From positions 1 to 21,460 of the forward strand of contig JBPCPW010000096.1 in assembly GCA_050998755.1 (NCBI GenBank): a stretch of DNA of 21,460 nt, written 5' to 3'. The translations under genes were made by a program, and so were the position numbers. Below are positions 1-6,449 of the stretch, piece by piece. The notes below the pieces were generated by a model. That model saw nothing but the letters and a program-made list of their open reading frames with translations, was not told the origin of the DNA and did not search any database. The first letter of the stretch is position 1. The number at the start of each line of letters is the position of its first letter. The DNA comes from JAXDLW01 sp050998755 (lineage in GTDB: Bacteria > Chloroflexota > Dormibacteria > DASZGP01).

Positions 1-19
1 TTCGGGGACTCTGTGACAG

Positions 20-47
20 AACCACCCACGGCCCCCAGGAGGTGGTT
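20..47 (-). terminator. Possible hairpin terminator of the DUF4232 remnant
   Basis: A 7-bp inverted repeat (AACCACC at 20-26, GGTGGTT at 41-47) with a 14-nt loop overlaps the stop codon of the minus-strand reading frame that ends at 46. It could form a hairpin at the 3' end of that gene. There is no U-rich run after the stem, so intrinsic termination is uncertain. Confidence 0.25.
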
Positions 48-255
48 AAACTAGGCGAGATTTACAGGATCCCGGGGTGGGGAATAAGTTGGCGCGACCC
101 CTGGGGAATATCGTGGCGTTCCACACGAAGTAGCTGTCGGTAGACCTGGTGGCCACACCATAGCTCCTGCCGCGGCTGTCGATCCCGGAAACCCCGAAGT
201 ATCCGAATAAGACGCAGCGGGCCGAGCCGGCGTTGCGAATTTCAAAGACCTCGAG
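46..255 (-). pseudogene. DUF4232-like protein, C-terminal fragment
   Basis: The minus strand between about 255 and 46 encodes a segment with the DUF4232 pattern: an asparagine-glycine-cysteine opening (RNAGSARC), then FGYFGVSGIDSRGRSYG, then a hydrophobic 'NATIFPRGRANL' strand corresponding to the usual 'vtLaPGgtA', then a second cysteine just before the stop. DUF4232 proteins are secreted or lipid-anchored actinobacterial proteins of unknown function, whose two cysteines are expected to pair. The signal peptide and N-terminal half are absent: upstream of about 255 the reading frame stays open only as the antisense of the kinase fragment. The C-terminus is also shorter than I expect for the family. 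I read this as a broken gene whose 5' part was lost at the junction near 250. The family assignment rests on pattern recognition only. Confidence 0.5.
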
Positions 256-1371
256 CTGACCCCCACGGCGGATATCTACTCCCTGGCCACGGTGGCCTAC
301 GAGATGCTCACGGGACGCGTGCCCTACCAAGCGGCAACACCGGCGGCGGTGCTGATCGCGCAGGTCAAGGAGCCGCTGCCGCTGCCGCGCACGGTGAACC
401 CGGCACTGTCCCAAGAGATTGAGGCGGTCCTGGTGCGTGGCCTGGCCAAGGACCCCGAAAGCCGTTATGGCAGCGCGGCCCAGATGGTCACCGCACTCGG
501 CGATGTCGCCCACACGACGGCCCGGCCGGCGGCGGACGGACCGACAACCCCGGCTGTCCTCCCGACCCCAACCCCACCTCTATGGACCTCACCGAGGGTC
601 TGGCTCGCCGCCGTCGCGGCGTTGGTGCTGGTCGCCATCGTCGGCATCGGGGGTTGGGCGCTGGCACATCCCAGGGCCACGCCCTCGCCAGCGCTGATCG
701 CGGGTGGCGCGACCGTCTCGCCGCGCCAGTCGGCAATTCCCATATCGCCGTCGCCGGCTGCCAGCGCCGCAACCCCTCAGCCGGCAGATGCGGTGCCCCG
801 TGGGCCGGTGCTGTATGACGCAGGATTCACCGCCGGCACCAAGGATCTGACCGCCTGGACCACCAACCCTGTTGACGCCACGCAGTCGCTGACCGGCACC
901 ACCCTGGAGTACCAGATTCTCAAAGCCGCGGCGTTCGCCGGCCATTCGATGAATACCCCCCAGTTCGGCTCGTACGTTGCCGAAATAAGGTTCCAGTTGC
1001 CCGCGCGTTCGCTGGTGACCACGCGGCTCGGCCTGGCCCTGGGCGACAACAAGACCTTCGGCGACCATTTCCTGCACATCGACCCTGACGTCAAGCAGCT
1101 GGTGCTCTTCTACCGGCCCCCCAACCGACCCGACACCGAGCAGGCAGACATCATTGGCCAGCCCATCGACGCGCCCTGGATCGTCGACGGCCAGCCGCAC
1201 CTCGTGGATGACGCCGTGACCCAGTCGTCGTACACGGTTTACGCCGACGGGGCGATGGCGCGGACCTACGCCGAGGCGCGCACTGACCCCGCGACGCGAA
1301 TGGAGATCTCGGCCTTCGGAAACACCGGCAGAGTGATCATCAGCCGGCTGGCGGCGTTCGCCCTGAAATAG
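250..1371 (+). pseudogene. Serine/threonine protein kinase, C-terminal fragment
   Basis: The frame opens in the middle of a Hanks-type kinase domain: LTPTADIYSLA (about 256-288) is subdomain IX, followed by YEMLTGRVPY and the C-lobe end RGLAKDPESRYGSAAQMV (about 436-489). Then come a Pro/Thr-rich linker, one membrane helix (VWLAAVAALVLVAIVGIGGW, about 598-657), a Ser/Pro-rich stalk and an extracellular domain of about 190 residues that looks like a concanavalin/LamG-type beta-sandwich. The glycine-rich loop, catalytic lysine, HRD and DFG motifs are all missing, so no phosphotransfer is possible. A GTG at 292 is the first in-frame start but lies inside the conserved domain with no ribosome site. 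The frame upstream (208-249) is closed by a stop at 208 and belongs to the DUF4232 remnant on the other strand. This is a 5'-deleted kinase, or one half of a misassembled join. Confidence 0.75.
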
Positions 1372-1481
1372 TCGCCGGACGCCGAGCCCGGCGACCTGGA
1401 GCGTCTTATCGTCCCCACGCTCGATCAGGTCGCTCAAGACCTCGAGATTACGGACCGTGTTATGAGGAGCACGCGATCCTG

Positions 1482-1605
1482 CGCAATGCGGTCGGGCTCG
1501 CTGCTCACCCGGTTGGGGCAGCCATAATTGGGCATTTCGGGGACCGTGTTGGCCGCAAGGCGACGCTGATCATCACCCTCCTGACGATGGGTATCGCCTC
1601 ATCCT
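1482..1605 (+). pseudogene. MFS (MHS-type) transporter remnant
   Basis: One frame reads GLAAHPVGAAIIGHFGDRVG followed by RKATLIITLLTMGIA. This matches the signature of metabolite:H+ symporters of the major facilitator superfamily: the end of helix 2, the loop motif GHFGDRxGRK and helix 3. Similarity stops abruptly at GIA (about 1605); an LILSPCIADQANKA-like continuation in another frame suggests a frameshift. Nothing before residue RNAV or after 1630 belongs to a transporter, so only about 40 of more than 400 residues survive. The stretch 1372-1480 carries an open frame (DLERLIVPTLDQVAQDLEI) in phase with the kinase stop that I do not recognise. The gap 1372-1648 holds no intact gene. Confidence 0.65.
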
Positions 1606-1648
1606 CAGCCCCTGTATCGCCGACCAGGCCAATAAGGCGCCAAAGCGG

Positions 1649-1678
1649 TTGACTGTGGCGTCGGTATGGTGTCAGAAT
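1649..1678 (+). promoter_or_regulatory. Promoter of the RHH-DUF4097-ABC operon, leaderless type
   Basis: A TTGACT box (1649-1654) is followed after 18 nt by CAGAAT (1673-1678), a 4-of-6 match to the -10 consensus. The A of the ATG at 1685 is 7 nt beyond the -10 box, where transcription would start, so the mRNA would begin at or next to the start codon. No Shine-Dalgarno sequence precedes this ATG, which fits leaderless translation, common in actinobacteria. Confidence 0.6.
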
Positions 1679-1684
1679 GGCATC

Positions 1685-2188
1685 ATGGAATTGACCCGCT
1701 ATGTCGAATCCCTGCGCATTCAACTGGCCGTCGCCGCTGCCGCCGGCGGCGAGGAGGCCGAGAAGCTCGCTGAGCGCCTCACCGCGCCGCTCGACGCTGC
1801 GGCGCGCCTGGTCCTCCAGGAGGCCCTCTCCGATGCCGCCGAGGAGATCACCCGGGAGCTCGCCCCGGGCTCCGCGGAGCTGCGCCTCAGGGGTCGCGAG
1901 CTGACGTTCGTAGTCACTCCCCCACCTTCCTTCGAGGCTCCCCAGGCGGATCCCCTCACGCCGATCGAGGCTCGTGACCCCGAGGTCGACGCCGACAGCG
2001 GGACGTCGCGAATCAGCTTTCGACCCCCGGATCGCCTCAAAACCCACATCGAGGAAGCCGCTGAGCGCGCCGGGCTCTCCGTGAACGCCTTCCTCGTCCG
2101 GACTCTGACCGCCGCCCTGGACCCGTCCAGGCAGGCCGCGCGCAAGGACCCGTACGGCGGCGACAAGGTCGGCGGTTGGTTCCGTTGA
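1685..2188 (+). CDS. Ribbon-helix-helix (CopG/HicB-type) DNA-binding protein
   Basis: This 167-aa protein begins MELTRYVESLRIQLAVAAAA, an amphipathic, Ala/Glu-rich helical region (about 1-65), followed by a short strand and a Pro-rich linker. Residues 109-145 (ISFRPPDRLKTHIEEAAERA, then GLSVNAFLVRTL) form a ribbon-helix-helix fold: one strand, then helices with the 'SVNAFLVR' signature. Such proteins bind DNA as dimers. Family members are often labelled HicB antitoxins, but no toxin gene is adjacent. It is the first gene of a coupled operon with a DUF4097 protein and a DrrAB-like exporter, so a role as autoregulator or operon regulator is inferred. I chose ATG 1685 over TTG 1649 because the TTG is part of the -35 box and the ATG sits at the predicted transcription start. 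The stop overlaps the next start by 4 nt. Confidence 0.8.
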   Translation: MELTRYVESLRIQLAVAAAAGGEEAEKLAERLTAPLDAAARLVLQEALSDAAEEITRELAPGSAELRLRGRELTFVVTPPPSFEAPQADPLTPIEARDPEVDADSGTSRISFRPPDRLKTHIEEAAERAGLSVNAFLVRTLTAALDPSRQAARKDPYGGDKVGGWFR

Positions 2189-2973
2189 TAAACACGTTCG
2201 CGACCCCGGGTCCGATCACAGCGGAGATCACACTGCAGTCGGGCGGGGCTCGGATCACCGCAGAGGATCGAGAGTCCACCACGGTCGAAATCCTTCCCGC
2301 GAACCCGGGCAAGAAGTCGGACGTCGAGGTCGCGGAGCTCACCCGCGTCCATTTCGCCGAAGGCCGCCTCGATGTGCGATCCCCCAAAACCGGCAGCGGC
2401 CTGTTCAATAAGCCCGGGACGATCGAGGTGATCGTACGCATGCCGACCGGCTCGGTGGTCCGCGCCGACACGTCGTATGGGGACCTCGATGTCGATGGCG
2501 AGCTCGCCGAATGCTGGCTGAAGACGTCGTATGGAGACCTCCGCGCACAAGAGGCAACGATCCTCCGGATGGAATCGGGCTACGGCAATGTCACCGCGGG
2601 CCGCCTCATCGGGGACACCGACTTCAGGGTCGGTTGGGGCAAGGTCGAGGTAGAAGACGTGGCCGCGCCACTGCGCATCAAGACCTCGGGGGATGTCCGC
2701 CTGCACCGCGTCAGCGCGAATGTTATGGCGCACACGGGTTATGGCCACGTAACCGTGGACGAGGCCACGGGAGGCTCGCTCGATTTGGCGACCTCCTACG
2801 GTCGCATCGAAGTAGGCGTGGCCCAGGGTGCTGCGACGTACCTCGAGCTGAACACCAGCTACGGCAAAGTTCGGAACGAGCTTGTCCCCAGCGATAAGGC
2901 GCGGGATGACGCCACGACCGTGGAGGTGCGCGCGCGCACCTCTTACGGCGACATAACCATCCGCCGCAGGTGA
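2185..2973 (+). CDS. DUF4097 family beta-strand repeat protein
   Basis: This 262-aa protein starts MINTFATPGPITAEITLQSG and consists mostly of short beta-strand repeats with a T-S-Y-G-D/K-hydrophobic core. Copies lie near residues 96, 114, 131, 151, 167, 184, 203, 224 and 252, spaced about 16-28 residues, ending TSYGDITIRRR. This is the DUF4097 pattern, thought to fold as a right-handed beta-helix or stacked sheet. No signal peptide, lipobox or membrane helix is visible, so this copy looks cytoplasmic, unlike many extracytoplasmic DUF4097 proteins. Molecular function is unknown. The TTG at 2185 overlaps the upstream TGA (TTGA), indicating translational coupling with the RHH gene; a TTG three codons upstream (2176) is possible but less natural. 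The ABC exporter genes follow at 22 nt. I infer that the RHH protein, this protein and the exporter form one functional module. Confidence 0.85.
   Translation: MINTFATPGPITAEITLQSGGARITAEDRESTTVEILPANPGKKSDVEVAELTRVHFAEGRLDVRSPKTGSGLFNKPGTIEVIVRMPTGSVVRADTSYGDLDVDGELAECWLKTSYGDLRAQEATILRMESGYGNVTAGRLIGDTDFRVGWGKVEVEDVAAPLRIKTSGDVRLHRVSANVMAHTGYGHVTVDEATGGSLDLATSYGRIEVGVAQGAATYLELNTSYGKVRNELVPSDKARDDATTVEVRARTSYGDITIRRR
2464..2967 (+). repeat. Degenerate coding repeats (TSYGD units) in the DUF4097 gene
   Basis: About nine diverged repeats of roughly 50-85 nt encode the TSYG-core beta-strands. The best conserved pair at the DNA level is around 2469-2487 and 2523-2541, both reading ACGTCGTATGG-GACCTC apart from one base. 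They are protein-structural repeats, not a minisatellite or CRISPR: spacing varies and codons differ. Confidence 0.7.
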
Positions 2974-2995
2974 TGCGGTGATCAGAGGAGCGAAC

Positions 2996-3784
2996 GTGCA
3001 TGTACCGGTCGCGATCGAGGTAAGAGGGCTCCGCAAGTCCTACCCGAAGCTGCAGGTGCTCAATGGCGTCGATTTCGAGGTGGCCAGCGGGAGCATTTTC
3101 GCGTTGCTCGGCTCCAACGGGGCCGGCAAGACCACGATCGTCAGGATCCTCGCCACCCTGCTCAAGCCCGATGACGGCACGGCAACCGTTAACGGCTTTG
3201 ACGTCCTGTCTCAAGCTGCGCGGGTGCGGAAGTCGATCAGCCTGACCGGGCAGTTCGCAGCGGTGGACGAGATCCTCACCGGCCGGGAGAACCTGGTCAT
3301 GATCGGCAGGTTGCGTCGGGTGGAGAACCCCCGCCGGGTCGCGGACGACTTGCTCGAACGGTTCGGCCTTGCCGATGCGGCCGGACGCCGGGTGTCCGCC
3401 TACTCGGGTGGAATGCGCCGCCGCCTCGACATCGCCATGAGCCTCATCGGCGACCCGCGGATCATCTTCCTCGACGAGCCAACCACCGGGCTTGACCCGG
3501 AGGGCCGCATCGAAGTTTGGCGTGTGATCCAGAACCTCGCTGACAGCGGCACAACGGTCCTACTCACGACTCAACACCTGGAGGAGGCCGAGAAGCTCGC
3601 CGACCGGATCGCGATCCTGCACCAGGGCACGATCATCGCGTCCGGCACATTGGCAGAACTGAGGGAGCTACTCCCGTCGGTGAAAGTGGAATATGTGGAA
3701 CGGCAACCCACCCTGGAGGAGATCTTCCTGGCGATCGTGGGAAGCGACAGGACCGCCGGCAACGACCACCAGGAGGATCAATGA
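2996..3784 (+). CDS. ABC transporter ATP-binding protein, DrrA/daunorubicin-resistance type
   Basis: The 262-aa nucleotide-binding subunit powers the membrane partner encoded directly downstream. Visible motifs are Walker A GSNGAGKTT (residues 39-47), the ABC signature YSGGMRRRLDIA (136-147), Walker B RIIFLDEPTTGLD (155-167) and a switch histidine in TTQHLEEAE. The closest group is the DrrA/CcmA class, exporters of lipophilic compounds; DrrA itself is about 60 residues longer at the C-terminus. GTG 2996 is chosen because AGAGGAG lies 5 nt upstream (2984-2990); a GTG at 2978 has no such site. The stop overlaps the permease start (ATGA). Substrate unknown; drug, lipid or peptide export are all possible. 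Confidence 0.9.
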   Translation: MHVPVAIEVRGLRKSYPKLQVLNGVDFEVASGSIFALLGSNGAGKTTIVRILATLLKPDDGTATVNGFDVLSQAARVRKSISLTGQFAAVDEILTGRENLVMIGRLRRVENPRRVADDLLERFGLADAAGRRVSAYSGGMRRRLDIAMSLIGDPRIIFLDEPTTGLDPEGRIEVWRVIQNLADSGTTVLLTTQHLEEAEKLADRIAILHQGTIIASGTLAELRELLPSVKVEYVERQPTLEEIFLAIVGSDRTAGNDHQEDQ

Positions 3785-4542
3785 ACACGCATTTCTTCGG
3801 CGACACGCGCGTGATGGTGGGCCGCTCTGTGCAACACGTCACGCGCAGTATGGACACCATCGTCACGGTCACCATCATGCCTATCGCGTTCATGTTGTTG
3901 TTCGTCTACGTGTTCGGTGGCGCCATCCGGGCGGGCACCAATAACTATGTGAACTACCTGATGCCCGGCATACTGCTCATCGCGATCGCCAGCGGCATCT
4001 CCTATGCCGGCTACCGGCTGTTCAACGACCTGCAGAGCGGCATCTTCGAGAGGTTCCACTCCATGCCGATCGCCCGATCCTCCGTGCTGTGGGGACACGT
4101 GCTGACCTCGTTGGTGTCCAACGCGATCTCCGTTGTGATCATCATCCTGGTCGGGCTTCTCATGGGCTTCCGCTCCTCGGCGGGGCTATGGTCATGGCTC
4201 GCCGTGGCTGGGATCCTCGTGCTGTTCACAATGGCGTTGACGTGGGTCGCGGTGATCGCCGGACTGACGGCATCCTCCACCGACGGAGCGACCGCCTTCT
4301 CATATCCGATCGTCTTCCTGCCTTTCATCAGCTCGGCGTTCGTCCCCACCGACACGATGCCCGGGCCGGTGCGCGCCTTCGCGGAGAACCAACCGGTCAC
4401 CTCCCTCGTCAACACGATCAGGGCTCTGTTGGGGCAGCATCCGGTCGGCAATGAAATATGGATCGCCCTCGCTTGGTGCGTCGGCCTTCTTGTCGTCGCC
4501 TATGCGTTCGCGATGGTCGCCTACCGACGCAAAATAGCCTGA
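3781..4542 (+). CDS. ABC-2 type transporter permease, DrrB-like
   Basis: The 253-aa integral membrane protein has about six hydrophobic segments: around residues 27-47 (TVTIMPIAFMLLFVYVF), 60-80, 105-128, 138-162, 170-187 and 226-246. It carries the ABC-2/DrrB family pattern: an N-terminal amphipathic coupling region, NYVNYLMPGILL, then a conserved loop (GIFERFHSMPIARSSVLWGH) that contacts the ATPase. It pairs with the upstream ATPase, probably as a 2+2 exporter. The ATG overlaps the ATPase stop by 4 nt and AGGAGG lies just upstream (about 3772-3777), so translation is both coupled and independently primed. The next gene is convergent and ends 26 bp away; no clear terminator is visible in that gap. 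Confidence 0.9.
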   Translation: MNTHFFGDTRVMVGRSVQHVTRSMDTIVTVTIMPIAFMLLFVYVFGGAIRAGTNNYVNYLMPGILLIAIASGISYAGYRLFNDLQSGIFERFHSMPIARSSVLWGHVLTSLVSNAISVVIIILVGLLMGFRSSAGLWSWLAVAGILVLFTMALTWVAVIAGLTASSTDGATAFSYPIVFLPFISSAFVPTDTMPGPVRAFAENQPVTSLVNTIRALLGQHPVGNEIWIALAWCVGLLVVAYAFAMVAYRRKIA

Positions 4543-4568
4543 AACCGGTGACCAGCTCCCGGCGGGGT

Positions 4569-5729
4569 TCAGGTTCTCCGGATCGCGTCCCGACGCAGGT
4601 CTGCGATGGTGGGATAGCCGTCAACCGCCATCAGCAGGTCGGCCTCAGCCAGGATCGTCTTCAGCACGTGGACGATGCCGTCCATGCCACCCAGCGCGGC
4701 GCCGTAGGCGTAGGGACGGCCGATCCCGACGGCCGTCGCCCCGAGTGCCAGTGCCTTGACCACGTCAGACCCGCTGCGGACGCCGGAGTCAAACAGGACC
4801 GGCACGTTGGGCACAGCTTCGACCACGTCAGCCAGGCAGTCGATCGCGGCAAGGCCGCCGTTGGCCTGACGGCCGCCGTGGGTGGAGACGTAGATCCCGT
4901 CGATGCCCTCGTCGACGGCGCGGCGCGCATCATCCGGGTGGCATACCCCCTTGACCAGCATCGGCAGCCTGGTCAATGAGCGCAGCCAGGCGAGGTCGTC
5001 CCAGACCAGCGGGCGCCCAAACATCAGCGCCCAGGTCAGGATCGCGGTGCGCGGGTCATCCTCGGGTGACTTGGCCAACCGGCTGCGAAATACCGGGTCA
5101 GAGAAATACGTCTGCAGGCAGCGGCCCCGCAGTTGAGGGAAGTTCGACGTGGCCAGGTCCCGCGGCCGCCAGCCGGTGACCCAGGTGTCCAGGGTGACCA
5201 CGATCCCGCGGTAGCCGGCCGCCTCCGCGCGCTGGACAAGGCTCGCGGCGACCTCTGGATCGGTTGGGCAGTAGAGCTGGAAGAACCCGGGTGTGTCGCC
5301 GAACTCCGCGGCGACGTCCTCCAGGGGGTCCTCACTCAGCGTCGAGGCCACCATCGGCACGCCGGTCGCCGCGGCCGCGCGGGCCGTGGCCAGGTCACCG
5401 TGGCCGTCCTGAGTGCAGATCCCGATGACCCCGATCGGCGCCATGAAAAGCGGAGTCTTCAGCGTCGTACCGAAGAGCTTGACCGTCAGGTCCCGCTCCG
5501 TCTTCGCTCGCAACATTCGCGGTACGAGTCCCCAGTGGTCGAAGGCGGTGCGGTTGCTACGTTGGGTGTGCTCGTCCCCGGCTCCGCCCGCGACGTAGGA
5601 CCAGGTCCCCGGGGGCATCGTCAGCTCAGCCCGCCGCTCGAGTTCACCAAATGACATCGGGAGCGAAGGCACGGTGCCGGAAAGGCCAGCCAGATAGATC
5701 TCTGTCTGCAGGTCCCCAAAGTTCGGCAT
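4569..5729 (-). CDS. Lactate 2-monooxygenase-like FMN-dependent alpha-hydroxy-acid oxidase
   Basis: The 386-aa protein is full length for lactate 2-monooxygenase, which converts L-lactate and O2 to acetate, CO2 and water using FMN in the cytoplasm. From memory, the N-terminus (MPNFGDLQTEIYLAGLSG) parallels the mycobacterial enzyme nearly position by position. Family residues are present: Y45 in SYVAGGAGDEHTQRSN, APIG 97-100, Q151/Y153, T179, R188, K260 (MLVKGV), H284 and R287 in STHGGRQANGG, DSG 314-316 and GRPYAYGAALGG 337-348. Two deviations stand out: the usual Asn before the catalytic His is Thr (VSTHGG, not VSNHGG), and the active-site lid around residues 218-232 is several residues shorter than I expect. 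Both could change substrate or the oxidase/monooxygenase balance, so lactate is inferred. The gene stands alone, convergent with the DrrAB operon, with its own leaderless promoter. Confidence 0.88.
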   Translation of the reverse strand: MPNFGDLQTEIYLAGLSGTVPSLPMSFGELERRAELTMPPGTWSYVAGGAGDEHTQRSNRTAFDHWGLVPRMLRAKTERDLTVKLFGTTLKTPLFMAPIGVIGICTQDGHGDLATARAAAATGVPMVASTLSEDPLEDVAAEFGDTPGFFQLYCPTDPEVAASLVQRAEAAGYRGIVVTLDTWVTGWRPRDLATSNFPQLRGRCLQTYFSDPVFRSRLAKSPEDDPRTAILTWALMFGRPLVWDDLAWLRSLTRLPMLVKGVCHPDDARRAVDEGIDGIYVSTHGGRQANGGLAAIDCLADVVEAVPNVPVLFDSGVRSGSDVVKALALGATAVGIGRPYAYGAALGGMDGIVHVLKTILAEADLLMAVDGYPTIADLRRDAIRRT

Positions 5730-5735
5730 CAGGCG

Positions 5736-5741
5736 ATATTA
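5736..5741 (-). promoter_or_regulatory. Leaderless -10 box of the lactate monooxygenase-like gene
   Basis: On the minus strand TAATAT is followed by six bases and then the ATG at 5729, so the predicted transcription start coincides with the A of the start codon. No Shine-Dalgarno sequence exists. The -35 region (about 17 nt upstream) is poor. This fits TANNNT-type leaderless promoters of actinobacteria and independently supports the chosen start. Confidence 0.55.
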
Positions 5742-5926
5742 GGCCAGGGTTCCACTACCACGCCCGCAGGTACCTAACTCTTGGTAAGGCTCAAACCGGC
5801 GACCCGCGCGTCCCGCCGGAGTCCATTTGTGGCAGTGAGTTCGCGATCGCGTCAACAATGCGGCCGGCAGCGGAGCCGTCGCGCCGGGATGGTGCCTCCC
5901 AAGCACATCGCCAGCGCCAGCAGGAG

Positions 5927-6311
5927 GACCCGCGCACCCAGGACTCTCCCCTCGCCCTCGTAGTCAGCGGTGAGGCCGGACAGCACCTGGGCGCTGTTCG
6001 CCCGCGTCGATCGTCGGGCTGGAGGCGGTCTCGTGCACGTCGTTGGCGGTGGTATTAGCGAGCTTCGGGTCGACGCAGACGTTGGCCGGGCCCCTGTACG
6101 CGGTGCGGGCGGCGGCGCAGCTGTCGCTGTGGTTGACGGCGATGGTCCCAAGGCCGTCGACCTGCATCGCGCTTCCGGTGTTGCCGTAGACGATCGAGTT
6201 CACTACGTTCGCGGTGTCGCTGGCGTCGCCATTGATGCCAGGCCCTTTCCCGCCGGCCCCGACGGAGTTACTGCACTCGAGCTGCGTGCGAATCGCACTG
6301 CAGCAGATTCG
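5927..6311 (-). pseudogene. Beta-helix (choice-of-anchor Q type) surface protein, frameshifted C-terminal remnant
   Basis: Reading down the minus strand: GKGPGINGDASDTANVVNSI, then VYGNTGSAMQVDGL, NVCVDPKLANTTANDVHETA and SSPTIDAG. This is the terminal pattern of right-handed beta-helix proteins ('NSIVYGN ... C.DP.L ... SPAIDAG'). After IDAG (about 6000) homology jumps frame to ANSAQVLSGLTADYEGEGRV, then LGARV, which is the usual final 'T.DYEG.pRvlGa.vDiGA' element. One frameshift near 5997-6003 therefore breaks the gene, and the end (DIGAxE) is replaced after 5927. Upstream similarity fades above about 6311, and the frame closes with a TGA at 6372-6374. The rest of the parent protein, usually many hundreds of residues, is gone. 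Nothing further is recognisable in 5742-5926 or 6312-6449. Confidence 0.65.
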
Positions 6312-6449
6312 GTGCGCCGGTCCTGGGCGCAGGCAGGAGTCCGTCAGGGCGCTGCGAAGACTTAGCCCCGGTCAGGCTTCGAGGGTGCACCGCCGTCTCG
6401 AGAAGGAGCGCCGCGTGTTCGATGGCGAGTTCGCGAGCTGGCGTGTTGC

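Noticed and set aside
589..1437. 282-codon minus-strand frame
   Set aside because: Antisense shadow of the kinase fragment; Arg/Gly-rich with no recognisable motif.
1685..2188. HicB-type antitoxin of a toxin-antitoxin pair
   Set aside because: Only the RHH fold supports it; no HicA-like or other toxin gene is adjacent, and the operon partners are a DUF4097 protein and an ABC exporter.
2464..2967. Regular repeats suggesting a CRISPR array or minisatellite
   Set aside because: The repeats are in frame, of variable spacing and diverged at the DNA level; they encode beta-strand repeats.
1720..3036. 438-codon open frame on the minus strand
   Set aside because: It is antisense to the RHH and DUF4097 genes, both of which have clear family motifs and coupled starts; the frame is open only because of G/C at third positions.
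4541..4571. Hairpin terminator between the DrrB-like gene and the convergent flavoenzyme gene
   Set aside because: The best stem (TGAAACC/GGGTTCA) has a mismatch, a long loop and no T-run.
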